Assembly (NCBI GenBank): GCA_025499625.1
Contig: JAFMVD010000023.1
Span: 1-64,000 of the forward strand
Source: Carboxylicivirga fragile
GTDB taxonomy: Bacteria > Bacteroidota > Bacteroidia > Bacteroidales > Marinilabiliaceae
Length of the DNA: 64,000 nucleotides
Reading direction: 5' to 3'
Each line of letters begins with the position of its first letter. The first letter of the stretch is position 1. The translations under genes were made by a program, and so were the position numbers. Below are positions 28,101 through 31,455 of the stretch, in pieces. The notes beneath the pieces were generated by a model. It did not search any database. It was not told the origin of the DNA and was given only the letters and a program-made list of their open reading frames with translations.

Positions 28101-29520
28101 TGATTTTGAAGATGTAACTGATCCAAAAACTACAGTGCGTAATCTTGGTTTTGATGAGAATATCCTAATGTGGTCAATTCAAAATGGTAGTTGTTTCTCT
28201 ACCGACCAAGTTATAATTACCAATAAGGTACCTGATCAATCTGAAGCTGGTTCTGATAGAAATACATGTGATGACTACATTGTATTGAACGCGAATAATC
28301 CAGTTTCAGGAACAGGAATATGGACCGTGATTAGTGGATCAGGTGATTTCGAAGACGCTACTAAGTACAATACATTAGTAAACAATCTTGGATTTGGTGA
28401 GAATGTGTTCAAATGGACTATTTCTTATGGCGAATCAGGAGAGTGTACAACAGAAGATGAGGTGAAGATTACAAGTAACCTGGCTAATCCATTTGCCGGA
28501 GAAGATGATGTTACCTATGAACCGGAATATGCGATGCAGGCGGCCAATCCTGGCTCTAGCCTGACTGGTACATGGACCATAGTTGCCGGAGGTGGTACCT
28601 TTGATGATGTTAACTTTTTCAATTCAACTGTTCGTGATTTACCAGTAGGTAAGAGTACATTCCGTTGGACAATTGAAACGGATGGTTGTTCAGCTTATGA
28701 TGAGGTAACCATTGATTATAGAGAGGTGCCTGAAGCAGGATTTACTGTTGATGTGAGTGAAGGATGTTATCCTTTGGATGTTAAATTCACGAACTATTCG
28801 GTAGGTGGAAGCGTATGGTCATGGGAATTTGGTGATGGTGGCGTATCTGATCAGCGTAATCCAAGTTATACTTATGAAGATCCAGGAAGATATACAGCTA
28901 TTTTAACTGTGCAAGGGCCAGATGGTAACGATGCAGTATATAGTGAAATGATTACTGTGCATGATCATCCTACGGCTAACTTTAGTGTTGGACCAGAAGT
29001 AGTTTATATTCCTGGAGAGTCTGTTAAATGTTACGACTTATCAATTGATGCTGTTAAGTGGTTCTGGGAGTTTGGCGACGGAAGTAGCTCAGAGGAGCAC
29101 AATCCATCTTACGAATATCAGGATCCTGGTTTTTACGATATCACTTTAAGGGTAGAAAGCCAATATGGTTGTGAGGATACCTTTATTCAGGAAGATATTG
29201 TTGAAGCTAAGATGAGTGGATTTGTTAGTTTCCCAGATGCTTTTGCTCCTCGTCCGGGAGGAAATGGTAGTTCAGGTGACATTGGTGAAAGAAATGATGC
29301 TATCTTTAAACCTAAGTATAGGGATGTGGAAGAGTATCACATTCAGATATTCAACAGATGGGGACAATTAATCTTTGAAAGTCATGATGTTGATGAAGGT
29401 TGGGATGGTATGTATCAGAATAAATTAGCGCCGCAAGCCGTTTATGTATTTAAGGCTTCTGGTAGATTTGTTAATGGTCGTGAATTCCAGGAAACAGGTA
29501 GTATATTATTAATAAGATAA
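7132..29520 (+). CDS. Giant secreted SprB-repeat protein with T9SS type-B (CHU_C) sorting domain
   Basis: A single open frame of 7462 residues. Signal peptide 1-36 (cleavage near SSAQ). Residues about 38-1593 are Ig-like modules of roughly 90 residues. Residues 1594-5169 hold about 40 SprB-type repeats (core C.G..DG.I.V followed by a GG..PY.Y.W strand and a G.Y...V.D strand). Residues about 5170-5636 are Ig/PKD-like. Residues 5637-7200 are 19 copies of an 80-residue G.W....SG.G....FRW..C....V.I.NN repeat. Two PKD domains (WSWEFGDG and WFWEFGDG) lie at about 7201-7360. The CHU_C domain (7363-7462; FNRWGQLIFE, GWDGMYQNK, Y.FKA.G) is the type-B T9SS signal. By family, such proteins are surface adhesins or gliding filaments. 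The PorP/SprF partner follows immediately. Substrate or role in this organism is unknown. Confidence 0.93.
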   Translation: MGIYTQALIKNRLSGKIASLMLILLLFVAFIPNSSAQINACADGVLQLGNTFDDMVPVPVNGHRNKGYWSSSPALTFTNVNDPLAIVSGFVLGNTYTITWHHQGGNDYVLTVNTPVTADVGVWSLLNESGNSNGVVLCGKSDHLFEIPWDGDFGLETFDYWVTHDSDGTSEVWAANVPNRSWPPGGSESEIKTNEYDNLDLVWAVIVDDDGCQIRTNEIMISDIAGTQVRVQGGASACQAAVHTLGLSLEVLPFDVTNYTYRWYRNGGLVATDVGTFPITQVGDYYVEVDGCGSTYISNTVQVTENILPDALLVGGDICENPVGGTTTLSATFSGGNIGAYDLSWIRNGAEDPLMGTINPTTTDAVGAYELKMTSSADDQCWKLSNTHVVGTTSPIVNVFEAVQPGTCLTTYAPTIRRQITGGTLNYTLKLEESGRPDRFITVSDNSNLTTSLGGSRNANTIIELTEVTDANGCITSSVLPMAANFTFTPAATPSVLTINGTDVCTPTATTVNVPASQNNIEYYLTRNGVEVAPSSRQTGDGTTLTWNVSTVGFYQVYAVDPCDAATPVLMDGIVYIDNMPNLQNMTRITGAGCSNVTHVFGLDASEDGVTYTLYFNGAPHTTVAPVDGNVSGTAISFTGVTAPGAYQVWATRRACEQYMTGSFNIDQAPIVTGINIVGGDGCSNELRNIGINANEAGVTYDLILDGNVAIPIASIVGDGTAGTKNFFNLNTTLADGLYTVRVTALNTCEDWLAGSITIHKEPDDLAFTTSGQVCGTGDVIIPVGEAGVTYTLYEGAPAVSTGLSLLGNGTNPVAFNTLGPGYYTVYAEVGTCSKFLTDFLEVETQPLPQVVNIPDDNYCSNETGISIIVAASQANLDYELYNLGTSTVDQTITAINASGVTFNNVLAGNYEVRVVNNSCTLVLRTGILIVEYAVTTPNANIPSSFCSDQGAQTISGWPPVVAGSSTGLYTIIGGAGFDPGHTTDINAGTLSFNPANCAFNNIYTIRYEYTDGNGCVAEDVETTIVYDLANGAITINSAVPANPCQDDNTDYLLEGLLSGGNVGGTFTCSTPAALNTPDVANGTVLFNPFDAGNGVHNITFTYVDPVSNCTGNANITITIGTPLNMVGFGANYCSNDNTYKTLTANQAGGTFSIYEPSDFVTPIESGIPNGNNDKLNPKTYFDAYGDGTYRLIYTYNNAGCINTLITDFQIVESIDATFTFPINGGVEQTTFCVNDANALLTPNGVVAPANITSFFSGNGVAGSFFIPSDPNVVFSPAQNPISHQVTNTVNGFTCTTTSTRNATVAEVDISFSGLNNTYCENVGTSIISLNGADAATGTATFSSTNNSNPSLFITDNGDNTATLDPGVGPGVYEVQVEFIKSGDLCERILIQTVTVLASTPVTFSGYNDGDNVCSSSAIINLVASPVVGAGVGNYILLGGGPGLDNGVADDGIATLDPSLMTPGTYTIRYDYTNPDACDTYFEKSIIISDAPATTHVVTGGGAYCNDAAIPGVFIGLGSATVGVQYELLLNNNPVIPAATYTPVASGAFNFTDDNTTTGADRYFTATGTYTVRAILVGCSAIMSGDVSVEQYELTLTTSNVTPVSCKDDNDGSITLLAGGGSGSYQYRMESPVLGAWTANPVFSGLEDDTYVFSVRDLSIPSLCEKTSLLSVDITEPALALSVSEDASKRINVGCVPCSSPGTCEGSATLIITGGTPFTDLVTYPSGYDITWSASANNQTTITAVELDVDTHSVTVTDANGCVQLINITISADNPLAVVEYDPATNHIDNVCFGGNDGSFMVQASEGSGQYLFSIDGTNYYPSNHATDPTLHTFSGLAAGTYTVYLRDLVNPRCNFTIGTDVIITEPAAGLSLVETLNNQVSCYGGSDGSFTVQAFGGNGFYEFSSVNPSIALPADWIDNGTNEFTVAGVVAGNHSVWVRDRDNPTCTGSTIVVNVSQVVQLSLTAPIVQNVTCHLGNDGQIELLGAGGSGNYVYSIDGGAWQASNVFSGLSEGTYQFSIAESADPVGCQRVNILSVTLTQPADFNISEVLASHINVSCNGGNDGEFEVLAVGGVGLKQFRLHDGTNYITAWDANPVFSNLSEGTYEVSVRDRVNAAPVQWCEKDRILSVTISQPAAALAITSAIVTDAPCYGTASGSVSITVGGGTPGYNYQWTHVPSNTPVSLADGGQSANAINLIAGDYRVDITDANSICSLSNTYTVGEIAEIQLTLATSQDPTCYGAIDGTITVNAVGGSGTYEYSYNGGAWVLGPAGTYTINAIGAGTYNIQVRDAALATCVSTDVVSVNLIQPAELDLFASSITHLTCNGTGDGAITITGVGRTLVTDYDYYCQEIGTWQTSPDFTLLNAGTYHFKVRDRINPTCESALSSPVVITEPVDFTTTATVTHITCNGANDGELTFATIPATGTYQYSLDGGPWLASPIKNLAPGTYSIKVRDVSNGCIKVIPDEVVTEPLAAINIDNSILTHVDCNGNANGTVEVIVSGGTPVYTYQWRNMTTGVDVPPAQNGDQAKAINLTAGDYQVTIMDANLCSLVSPLYTVTQPAVLTTTYSVDHITVVGLTDGRIVVANPPIGGTAPYTITWADGAPATDGLWTRDNLSQGTYTFTIEDSRGCTFVQDVIVLANLALDVSVVPNTINCYADQTGILAVNINGGTAPYDISWTGTLYDGSTDSGTDTNVATNYEIKPLYAGTYSVTITDDNSISQTITNAIISQPNELVINQLVLDDISCNAAGDGRIQVELAGHLPADMANYNMSWTGPGGYAVAGLASAVSDQPNLVLPGDYTVTVNYNGTCAVSQTFTISEPSAITTTFIENHISSAGANDGQIIVTNPPTGGVAPYTIAWADGAGAFDGMWTRTNLVPGPYDFTITDNAGTGCSVSYSATILDANALDFTYTVTPVNCYADQAGVIAMVVTGGTGPFDLEWDAVLFDGSTDNGTSNNITTNYELKPLFAGTYNVKVTDSKGAVITYPIVVTQPNELVINTVTQDDISCNGAADGHLQVSLSGHVPADMDNYTMTWSGPGGFSASGPASTTSDQPNLVLPGNYIVTVNYNSSCNVSLTLAIDEPTAIAATHTETHISVAGLNDGQIVVDNPPSGGLAPYSITWDDGAAFDDLWTRTNLSPGTYTYTITDANTCTFVQPVTILDVAALDFVVVPNTINCFAAQTGILAVTVSGGKAPLDIAWSGTLYDGSTDTGSNTDITTNYEIKPLYAGTYSVTITDDNGATMTKTNIVITQPDELVINQLVLDDISCNGAGDGRIQVELAGHLPADMANYNMSWTGPGGFAVAGLASAVSDQPNLVLPGDYTVTVNYNGTCAVSETYTINEPSAVTTTFTEIHISSAGANDGQIIVTNPPTGGVAPYTISWSDGAGAFDGMWTRSLLAPGSYDFTITDNAGAGCSESYTATILDVDALDYTYTVIDVNCYSDQTGTIALVLTGGVGPYDLQWDAVLFDGSTDSGTSAGINTNHEINNLYAGTYNVKISDSKGAEIAYSIVVAQPGELVINNIVQDDISCAGAGDGHLQVSLSGHLPADINNYTMTWIGPGGFSVSGPAGTTSDQPNLVLPGNYTVTVNYNSTCNVSETYVIDEPTSIVISETVTQISVVGANDGMIVVDNPPTGGVAPYTITWADGAAFDGLWTRDNLVPGSYTYTVRDNSATCSASNTLDIDELQALDYSVSANVINCYGGNTGTISVIINGGKAPFDIEWDGTLFDGSTVTDNDAAIASNYEIKDLYAGSYTIKITDGNSSELSKVIVVGQAEEVTVIEGVNSPISCFGAADGSLQVNVVQGITDVSAYPIYWTGPGGYSLSGTVGANSTISGLALQGTYTATVSYNGTCTVSTDIILSEPDELTISLVPAQTNDVSCNGGIDGQIGVSVTGGFGYSYQWAKWNGAAFADIAGETNPIITGRDAGRYRVTATLLSTSCPVELEYTIVEPDALTLTVAPIDVVTCNGDNTGELSLVIDGGVQPYRYNYGSGDVVLPVGQTNDVIENLNAGFYDVIVTDNNNCTISVINNEIKQPAALNVAVITETISCEADGAGWPDGELEIDITGGRVVVGSHFYMITLEPSSGAAIVRSVSNLAGNTLRETFSGLLPDDYVLKVYDQNSQSVDKCIYTYPFTLELIDISGNEQDATCEGVADGKITGVSITGASPTYTYTWTSPDGGVGFDPNTLDQDGLSVGTYRLTIDDTAGRGCVVSHDFVIGYANEILVDASIIDVECFGDATGSITLDVTGVGATVNYLWTGPGITPANETDKDLTALVAGDYTVQVSDAINMQMCYAVETFTVNQASEALNFNLRYLIRSCDPYIRTIEIFNLVGGTGNQDPASGDFKYNVSGPGVITVDPADYLRFDVGMGGTYTVQVLDKNDCSTSYEITIPNEVFIAPVVTDVKCNAGTTGAIAINLTGGSGSFTYDWTKTGDAGFSESTPNLSGLTAGEYVLTITDNIESDGTACSRTYTINVNEPQPIVISVDDKGDVTCNGDGDGYVNIDIQGGAAPYTYNWNPAGGGIIQGDKNQSGLIGGTYTITVTDANLCTASQNVTIVEPDVISGTLAITDTQCDGTNGAIVLTPSGGSGTYLYSWSTSDGDASNIVAGAKDQSGLTGGTYTVVITDADPARSGCQTTLSATLTQAIDVINVVVTDVTCAGNNDGSITFDVVGGDSNYTYTWSTADGNPAYITPGVQNQNGLTAGTYTVVIRDGRISGGTDCEITRSFTIDDATGLSVNVAIDHVKCNGASTGSLSAVVNGGSGSYSYDWNGGVYTTAAINNVPAGIYTLVVEDLTLGCTYTNVYTITQPTDGININVVNIIDNLCKDEALGEIEVLVTGGTAPYTYFWTGPSPATGTNPTNLLAGTYTLSITDENGCVLSSGDIDVGEPATHVTVTNPDVTNATAPGFTDGEIAVTVTGGASPYTFEWYEQSDLATVVSTTNPATGLGSGTYNVIAFDQNNCSFDYTGIKVSEPGEALGFVETVMHVSPCNGLDNGELIIVPFGGFKIDDTDYRIQINGPGTNIDTRNTRIELVDRLPGVYTVTVDDASSPTVSRNITVNEYPPLTITTTKVSDVNCYGTSTGEINVLVGGGSPNASGYYLVEIVSAEGYYNSKADVLENTAFSFSNLPVGNYTITVTDHAADFDTKAPNRGSCQASDVKLILQPVAEVAINSQDGSSAICDGDNFNLALTTTNWDYATQGDLLVTVYDGFTYTEVTVDQTPFIHTVSPNTSRNYEVTKVADPITSTCLKGTGSGIVALTVNGLATATITGSSEVCDGGEVQLSVALTGKAPWTITWVDDNNGTTFTESGILTSPFTFTDTPIADASYRISNVTDDNTCDNAGVGVVDVILNPNPSVSLSGSQDICIGDNAVLVIDLVTNETPYTITYEENGEEKLMGVSPSSGSTYNWTVSPTETTTYVITNVVDAKGCVMPTGALIQAVVTVNLLPGDITAINSTDDTDGVCQSATGVTYTIDPVSDADGGYVWTAPANSTIISGNGTMAVALNFDVNFTGGYLNVYPTNACGDGKVVERWIPAKLLPEAVGAITGPNEFCQGSTDITFSVDPVANATSYRWELPTGFIIQGDDSAASILVNLDPMLDVITGDVKVTAVNNCGDGPNTATQVVNVYPLPTADAGTDDPSHCGNSYTLNATDPTSINAAWSGQWEVVAGYAVIANVNAHNSNVTNMSRGDVTFRWTVTNNSTGGLNDCDVYDEVTIRNNTLSVTATAASTNVCNGSTSLSGTIISTANTTGLWEAVFPVGSTASFSVTDQANTTVTNMMPDRNVFRWTLIQNGCESYGEVEVINNEPSDVIITQGASLAVCDNQVTLDAVPPVEGSGKWTLVSGSGVIDSPNTPSTLITGLDYGDNVFRYTVDKNGCGKYADITVRNNTLQVDAGPDQTVCDGTLLLDATVPPSGVTGRWYIPLGEGAGSFDDAFSPTATVSGLDYGINRLVWELTQDGCISTDEIIITNNEPTEATVGSNQVLCSDDAVLSGNLPSEGTGFWSIVSGSGEFDDVNDPITTVRKLQEGDNVFRWSIIKNGCTSSADIMITNLHVYVNAGKDSVICGRTTTLKANTPTIGTGEWSVLPGVGGATFSDINDPHSLVGGLQNGANGFIWKITYSSCESRDTVIINNNTPYPVNAGTDQIIFGGTTFLNATPVTAGVGTWSLISGGGAIADATDPYSEVSGLRRGDNVFRWTVDNAGCTEFDDVIITNGETIDADAGLDQEICEDYTILQANDPDVGIGEWSVVTGSGKIESIHNQKTRVYDLGPGANVFRWTIYYTNSSSTDDVIITNNKVTTANAGPDREICGDSYQLEANIPAIPATGGATWSIISGSGTFDDEKDPNTFVRGLAQGENVLKYEIAQLTCRSVDTVRITNMLPTTAYAGEDEVICTDSMELRPNTPTFGVGEWRVSEGSADFVGNWAKNLAPGRNVLTWVITSGSCVSSDDVIIINNQPSTAFAGQDRIICVDNVNLSANIPQYGVGTWELISGSGIITDVSDPNSNVTGIGSGKNRFRWTIDNNGCTSSDDVEIANNYIQSVAGFDQINCADTALLEANTAFPGEGTWGVVGGSGSAYFDEPHNPYSKVRNLDQGDNVLTWTISYDGCNSVSNITITNNNPTKSLAGPDQALCIENAVLAGNAPTIGEGAWSVREGSGGFTDITDPSSAVSNLAFGDNIFRWTITHQSCVSIDDVQISFNRIDAAVGPDQPICSDETILEANNASPGVGTWTVIGGSSQAVFDDQNNPNTTVRNLAKGDNRLLWTILNKGCETSAEVTITNNSPSDAYAGNSQTICEDVTTLDATAVSIGVGRWEVLSGSGTIADINDPKTEVTGLSKDNVFRWTVQNGICSLSDEVLVINNRPPEPYAGKDEELCTPQLRLKANPIDAYPGVTGLWTIESGAGNFDDPTSESALVTNLNPGTNVLRWTLTQGQCTLMDEIIVENNSPSIANAGPDVFDCRDWSQLDANAPEYGVGSWTVVSGRGDFEDVTDPKTTVRNLGFDENILMWSIQNGSCFSTDQVIITNKVPDQSEAGSDRNTCDDYIVLNANNPVSGTGIWTVISGSGDFEDATKYNTLVNNLGFGENVFKWTISYGESGECTTEDEVKITSNLANPFAGEDDVTYEPEYAMQAANPGSSLTGTWTIVAGGGTFDDVNFFNSTVRDLPVGKSTFRWTIETDGCSAYDEVTIDYREVPEAGFTVDVSEGCYPLDVKFTNYSVGGSVWSWEFGDGGVSDQRNPSYTYEDPGRYTAILTVQGPDGNDAVYSEMITVHDHPTANFSVGPEVVYIPGESVKCYDLSIDAVKWFWEFGDGSSSEEHNPSYEYQDPGFYDITLRVESQYGCEDTFIQEDIVEAKMSGFVSFPDAFAPRPGGNGSSGDIGERNDAIFKPKYRDVEEYHIQIFNRWGQLIFESHDVDEGWDGMYQNKLAPQAVYVFKASGRFVNGREFQETGSILLIR
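11911..22638 (+). repeat. Block of about 40 SprB-type repeats
   Basis: Protein-level tandem array within the giant gene (residues 1594-5169). Most units carry a Cys-containing core such as VSCNGGNDG, ITCNGANDG or VTCNGDGDG, spaced about 85-90 residues apart. A second Cys often lies near the end of the unit. A few units are degenerate or lack the first Cys (HISSAGANDG). My count by eye is 40 to 41. Confidence 0.85.
14821..18735 (+). repeat. Five-copy tandem super-repeat (about 262 residues) inside the SprB array
   Basis: Three consecutive SprB units form a higher-order unit repeated five times. An anchor (AGTGATCA or its equivalent) falls at 15502, 16288, 17068, 17854 and about 18640, giving periods of 786, 780, 786 and 786 bp. 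Copies 1 and 3 resemble each other most, as do copies 2 and 4, so a 1566-bp two-copy block was itself duplicated. Copy 5 is more divergent. All periods are multiples of three. Confidence 0.85.
24040..28728 (+). repeat. Nineteen 80-residue Trp/Gly repeats before the PKD domains
   Basis: Protein-level tandem array at residues 5637-7200. Consensus features: AG.D...C, L.AN.P..G.G.W.V.SGSG.F.D, then P.T.V..L..G.NVFRWTI, a Cys, and DDV.ITNN. Units run 76-88 residues. I counted 19 by eye. The fold is probably Ig/PKD-like beta-sandwich; I do not know a named family for it. Confidence 0.8.
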
Positions 29521-29555
29521 GCTAATTTTAACCTAAAGTAGTGAATTGCATTTTT

Positions 29556-30620
29556 ATGAGTAGGTACTCAAAATATATTAAAATATTCATCGTGGCCTTG
29601 GTTTGTATGTTTAGCATACAAACTAAGGCACAGGATGTGTCTTTTTCTCAGGTTTATGCAAATCCGTTATATCTAAGTCCGTCTTTTACGGGACTGTCCA
29701 ATGGTAGTCGATTGAGTTTAAGTTATCGCGACCAATGGCCGGGTATTCCAAACACCTATCGGACATTTGCTGTTGCTGCGGATCATTTTTTTGAAGATTA
29801 TAGCAGTGGTGTTGGTGTAATGTTATTACGTGATGATAGTGGTGGTGGTAAATTGGTGAAGCAAGATATTAGCGTATTATATGCATATGAATTTGAGGTT
29901 TTTCGTGATATATTCGTTCGGCCAGGAATTCAATTTAAATACGCTGAGCGAAATATGAATCTGGTAGATGCTGTTTTGCCATCTAATCAAGGTAGTGATG
30001 GTGTTTATATACCTGGCAGTGGTAGTGATGCTGAGAATTATAATAAAAAATACTTTGATGCAGCTGCATCTGGTATGATTTATAGCGATTATTTTTGGTT
30101 TGGTGTTGCAGTGGATAATATCATACGTAACGATATTTCACAAACTGATATTGAGACCTACAATCCGGTTAAAACATCCATTTATGGAGGATATAAGTAC
30201 AGTTATTTGGCTGGTCGTAGTAAACGTGAACCTCAAAGTTTAACCTTGGCATTCAACTATCGCTTGCAACAAGGCTTTAACCAACTAGATATTGGAACCT
30301 ACTGGTATATTAATCCAATGGAGTTGGGTGTATGGTATCGAGGTCTTCCTTTTGCATCGCAAGGTGGTCTGCAGAATAACGATGGCTTAATTTTTCTGTT
30401 AGGTATTAACCTAGGACCTGTTCGTTTTGCTTATAGCTACGATTTAACCTTATCAGAACTCAGTGGATTTAGTAATGGAGCTAATGAAATGAGTTTAATT
30501 TACAGGTTTAATCAAATATTTAAACGTAAGAGCAGTCGTGGAGCCATTCCATGCAGTGCACCAACTTATACCGGTGGTGGCGGTTCGAAATATAAGCGCC
30601 GTTCACGTAAGATTTTCTAA
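29556..30620 (+). CDS. PorP/SprF family T9SS outer-membrane protein
   Basis: A 354-residue outer-membrane protein with a signal peptide (MSRYSKYIKIFIVALVCMFS... ending TKAQ) followed by the family hallmark DVSFSQVYANPLYLSPSFTG, then barrel strands (RLSLSYRDQWPG, GVGVMLLRDD, FRPGIQFKYAERN-like). PorP/SprF proteins act with type-B T9SS cargo, holding or exporting a CHU_C protein at the surface. Here the gene starts 35 bp after the giant CHU_C protein, so it is very likely its dedicated partner in one operon. An in-frame GTG at 29541 is a possible earlier start, but the ATG at 29556 gives a clean signal peptide. The basic C-terminal tail (KYKRRSRK) is unusual for a barrel end. Confidence 0.9.
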   Translation: MSRYSKYIKIFIVALVCMFSIQTKAQDVSFSQVYANPLYLSPSFTGLSNGSRLSLSYRDQWPGIPNTYRTFAVAADHFFEDYSSGVGVMLLRDDSGGGKLVKQDISVLYAYEFEVFRDIFVRPGIQFKYAERNMNLVDAVLPSNQGSDGVYIPGSGSDAENYNKKYFDAAASGMIYSDYFWFGVAVDNIIRNDISQTDIETYNPVKTSIYGGYKYSYLAGRSKREPQSLTLAFNYRLQQGFNQLDIGTYWYINPMELGVWYRGLPFASQGGLQNNDGLIFLLGINLGPVRFAYSYDLTLSELSGFSNGANEMSLIYRFNQIFKRKSSRGAIPCSAPTYTGGGGSKYKRRSRKIF

Positions 30621-30733
30621 ATATTCATAAAGATAAAGTGTGTACTGGTGTAAACTTGATTGATATTGCTTCATGAACCACTAAGCATTGTCAAAAAAAA
30701 AGCACAAATATTTTTATATGATGGGTAATCAAT

Positions 30734-30741
30734 TATATTTG
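30734..30741 (+). promoter_or_regulatory. -7 box (TATATTTG) upstream of the OmpH-like gene
   Basis: TATATTTG matches TAnnTTTG, 43 bp before the ATG at 30784. A purine-rich AGGGAGA also lies just before this ATG, an unusually good ribosome site for this window. Confidence 0.4.
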
Positions 30742-30783
30742 TTGTCCATAAAAAATAAGATTTAAAATTCACTAGGGAGAAGT

Positions 30784-31389
30784 ATGAAACAACTATCGAC
30801 AGTTTTAAATGGCGTATTGTTAATCGCAGTTATTGTATTATTTGTATTACATTTTTCAGGTCAGAAAGCAAGTGTGGAAGCTGATGGAGAGGGTCAAGCT
30901 GTTGCCGAAGGAAGTGCATATCCAGTAGCTTATATAAATACCGATTCACTTTTATTGAATTATACCTTTGCAAAAGAAGTTAATGAGCAGTTAATGAATA
31001 AAGAAGAGTCTTCTCGTGCTGATTTCAATGAAAAAGCGAAAATTTTTCAACAAGATGCAATGGCTTTTCAAAATAAGGTTCAAAATAATGGTTTCTTAAG
31101 TAGAGAAAGAGCAGAACAAGAGCAAGAAAGATTGGCAAAAGCTGAGCGTTCATTGCAGGAATTGAACCAACGCTTAACGAATGAGTTAATGGGTGAGCAG
31201 GAAAAATTGAATCGTCAGTTACGCGATACCCTAATTAACTATTTGGATATTTTTGCGACAGGTAAGCCGTATAAGATGATTTTAAGTAACACTTTAGGAG
31301 ATAATGTACTTTATGGTGCGAAGGGTGTTGATGTTACTGATCAAATCATTGAAGGTTTGAATGCTCGTCACGCTGAATCGAAAAAATAA
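30784..31389 (+). CDS. OmpH/Skp-like periplasmic chaperone
   Basis: A 201-residue protein with an N-terminal membrane anchor or signal (residues 7-25). The segment VAYINTDSLLLNYTFAKEVNEQL is the N-terminal beta strand and first helix typical of OmpH/Skp proteins. A long charged coiled coil follows (about 75-150, rich in E, K, Q and A), and then the closing segment YKMILSNTLGDNVLYGAKGVDVTDQIIEGLN. Skp proteins hold unfolded outer-membrane proteins in the periplasm. The gene lies 163 bp after the PorP/SprF gene with its own promoter box and terminator, so it is probably separate but could assist export of the neighbouring barrel. Confidence 0.85.
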   Translation: MKQLSTVLNGVLLIAVIVLFVLHFSGQKASVEADGEGQAVAEGSAYPVAYINTDSLLLNYTFAKEVNEQLMNKEESSRADFNEKAKIFQQDAMAFQNKVQNNGFLSRERAEQEQERLAKAERSLQELNQRLTNELMGEQEKLNRQLRDTLINYLDIFATGKPYKMILSNTLGDNVLYGAKGVDVTDQIIEGLNARHAESKK

Positions 31390-31407
31390 ATTTATTTTTA
31401 TTGATAT

Positions 31408-31443
31408 AAAGGCAGAGCTCTTGCGAGTCTCTGCCTTTTTTTG
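31408..31443 (+). terminator. Rho-independent terminator
   Basis: A 10-bp stem AAAGGCAGAG (31408-31417) with CTCTGCCTTT (31429-31438), plus inner GCTC/GAG pairing, followed by a T run. It ends the OmpH-like gene 18 bp after its stop. Confidence 0.9.
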
Positions 31444-31455
31444 TTAATTAAAATC

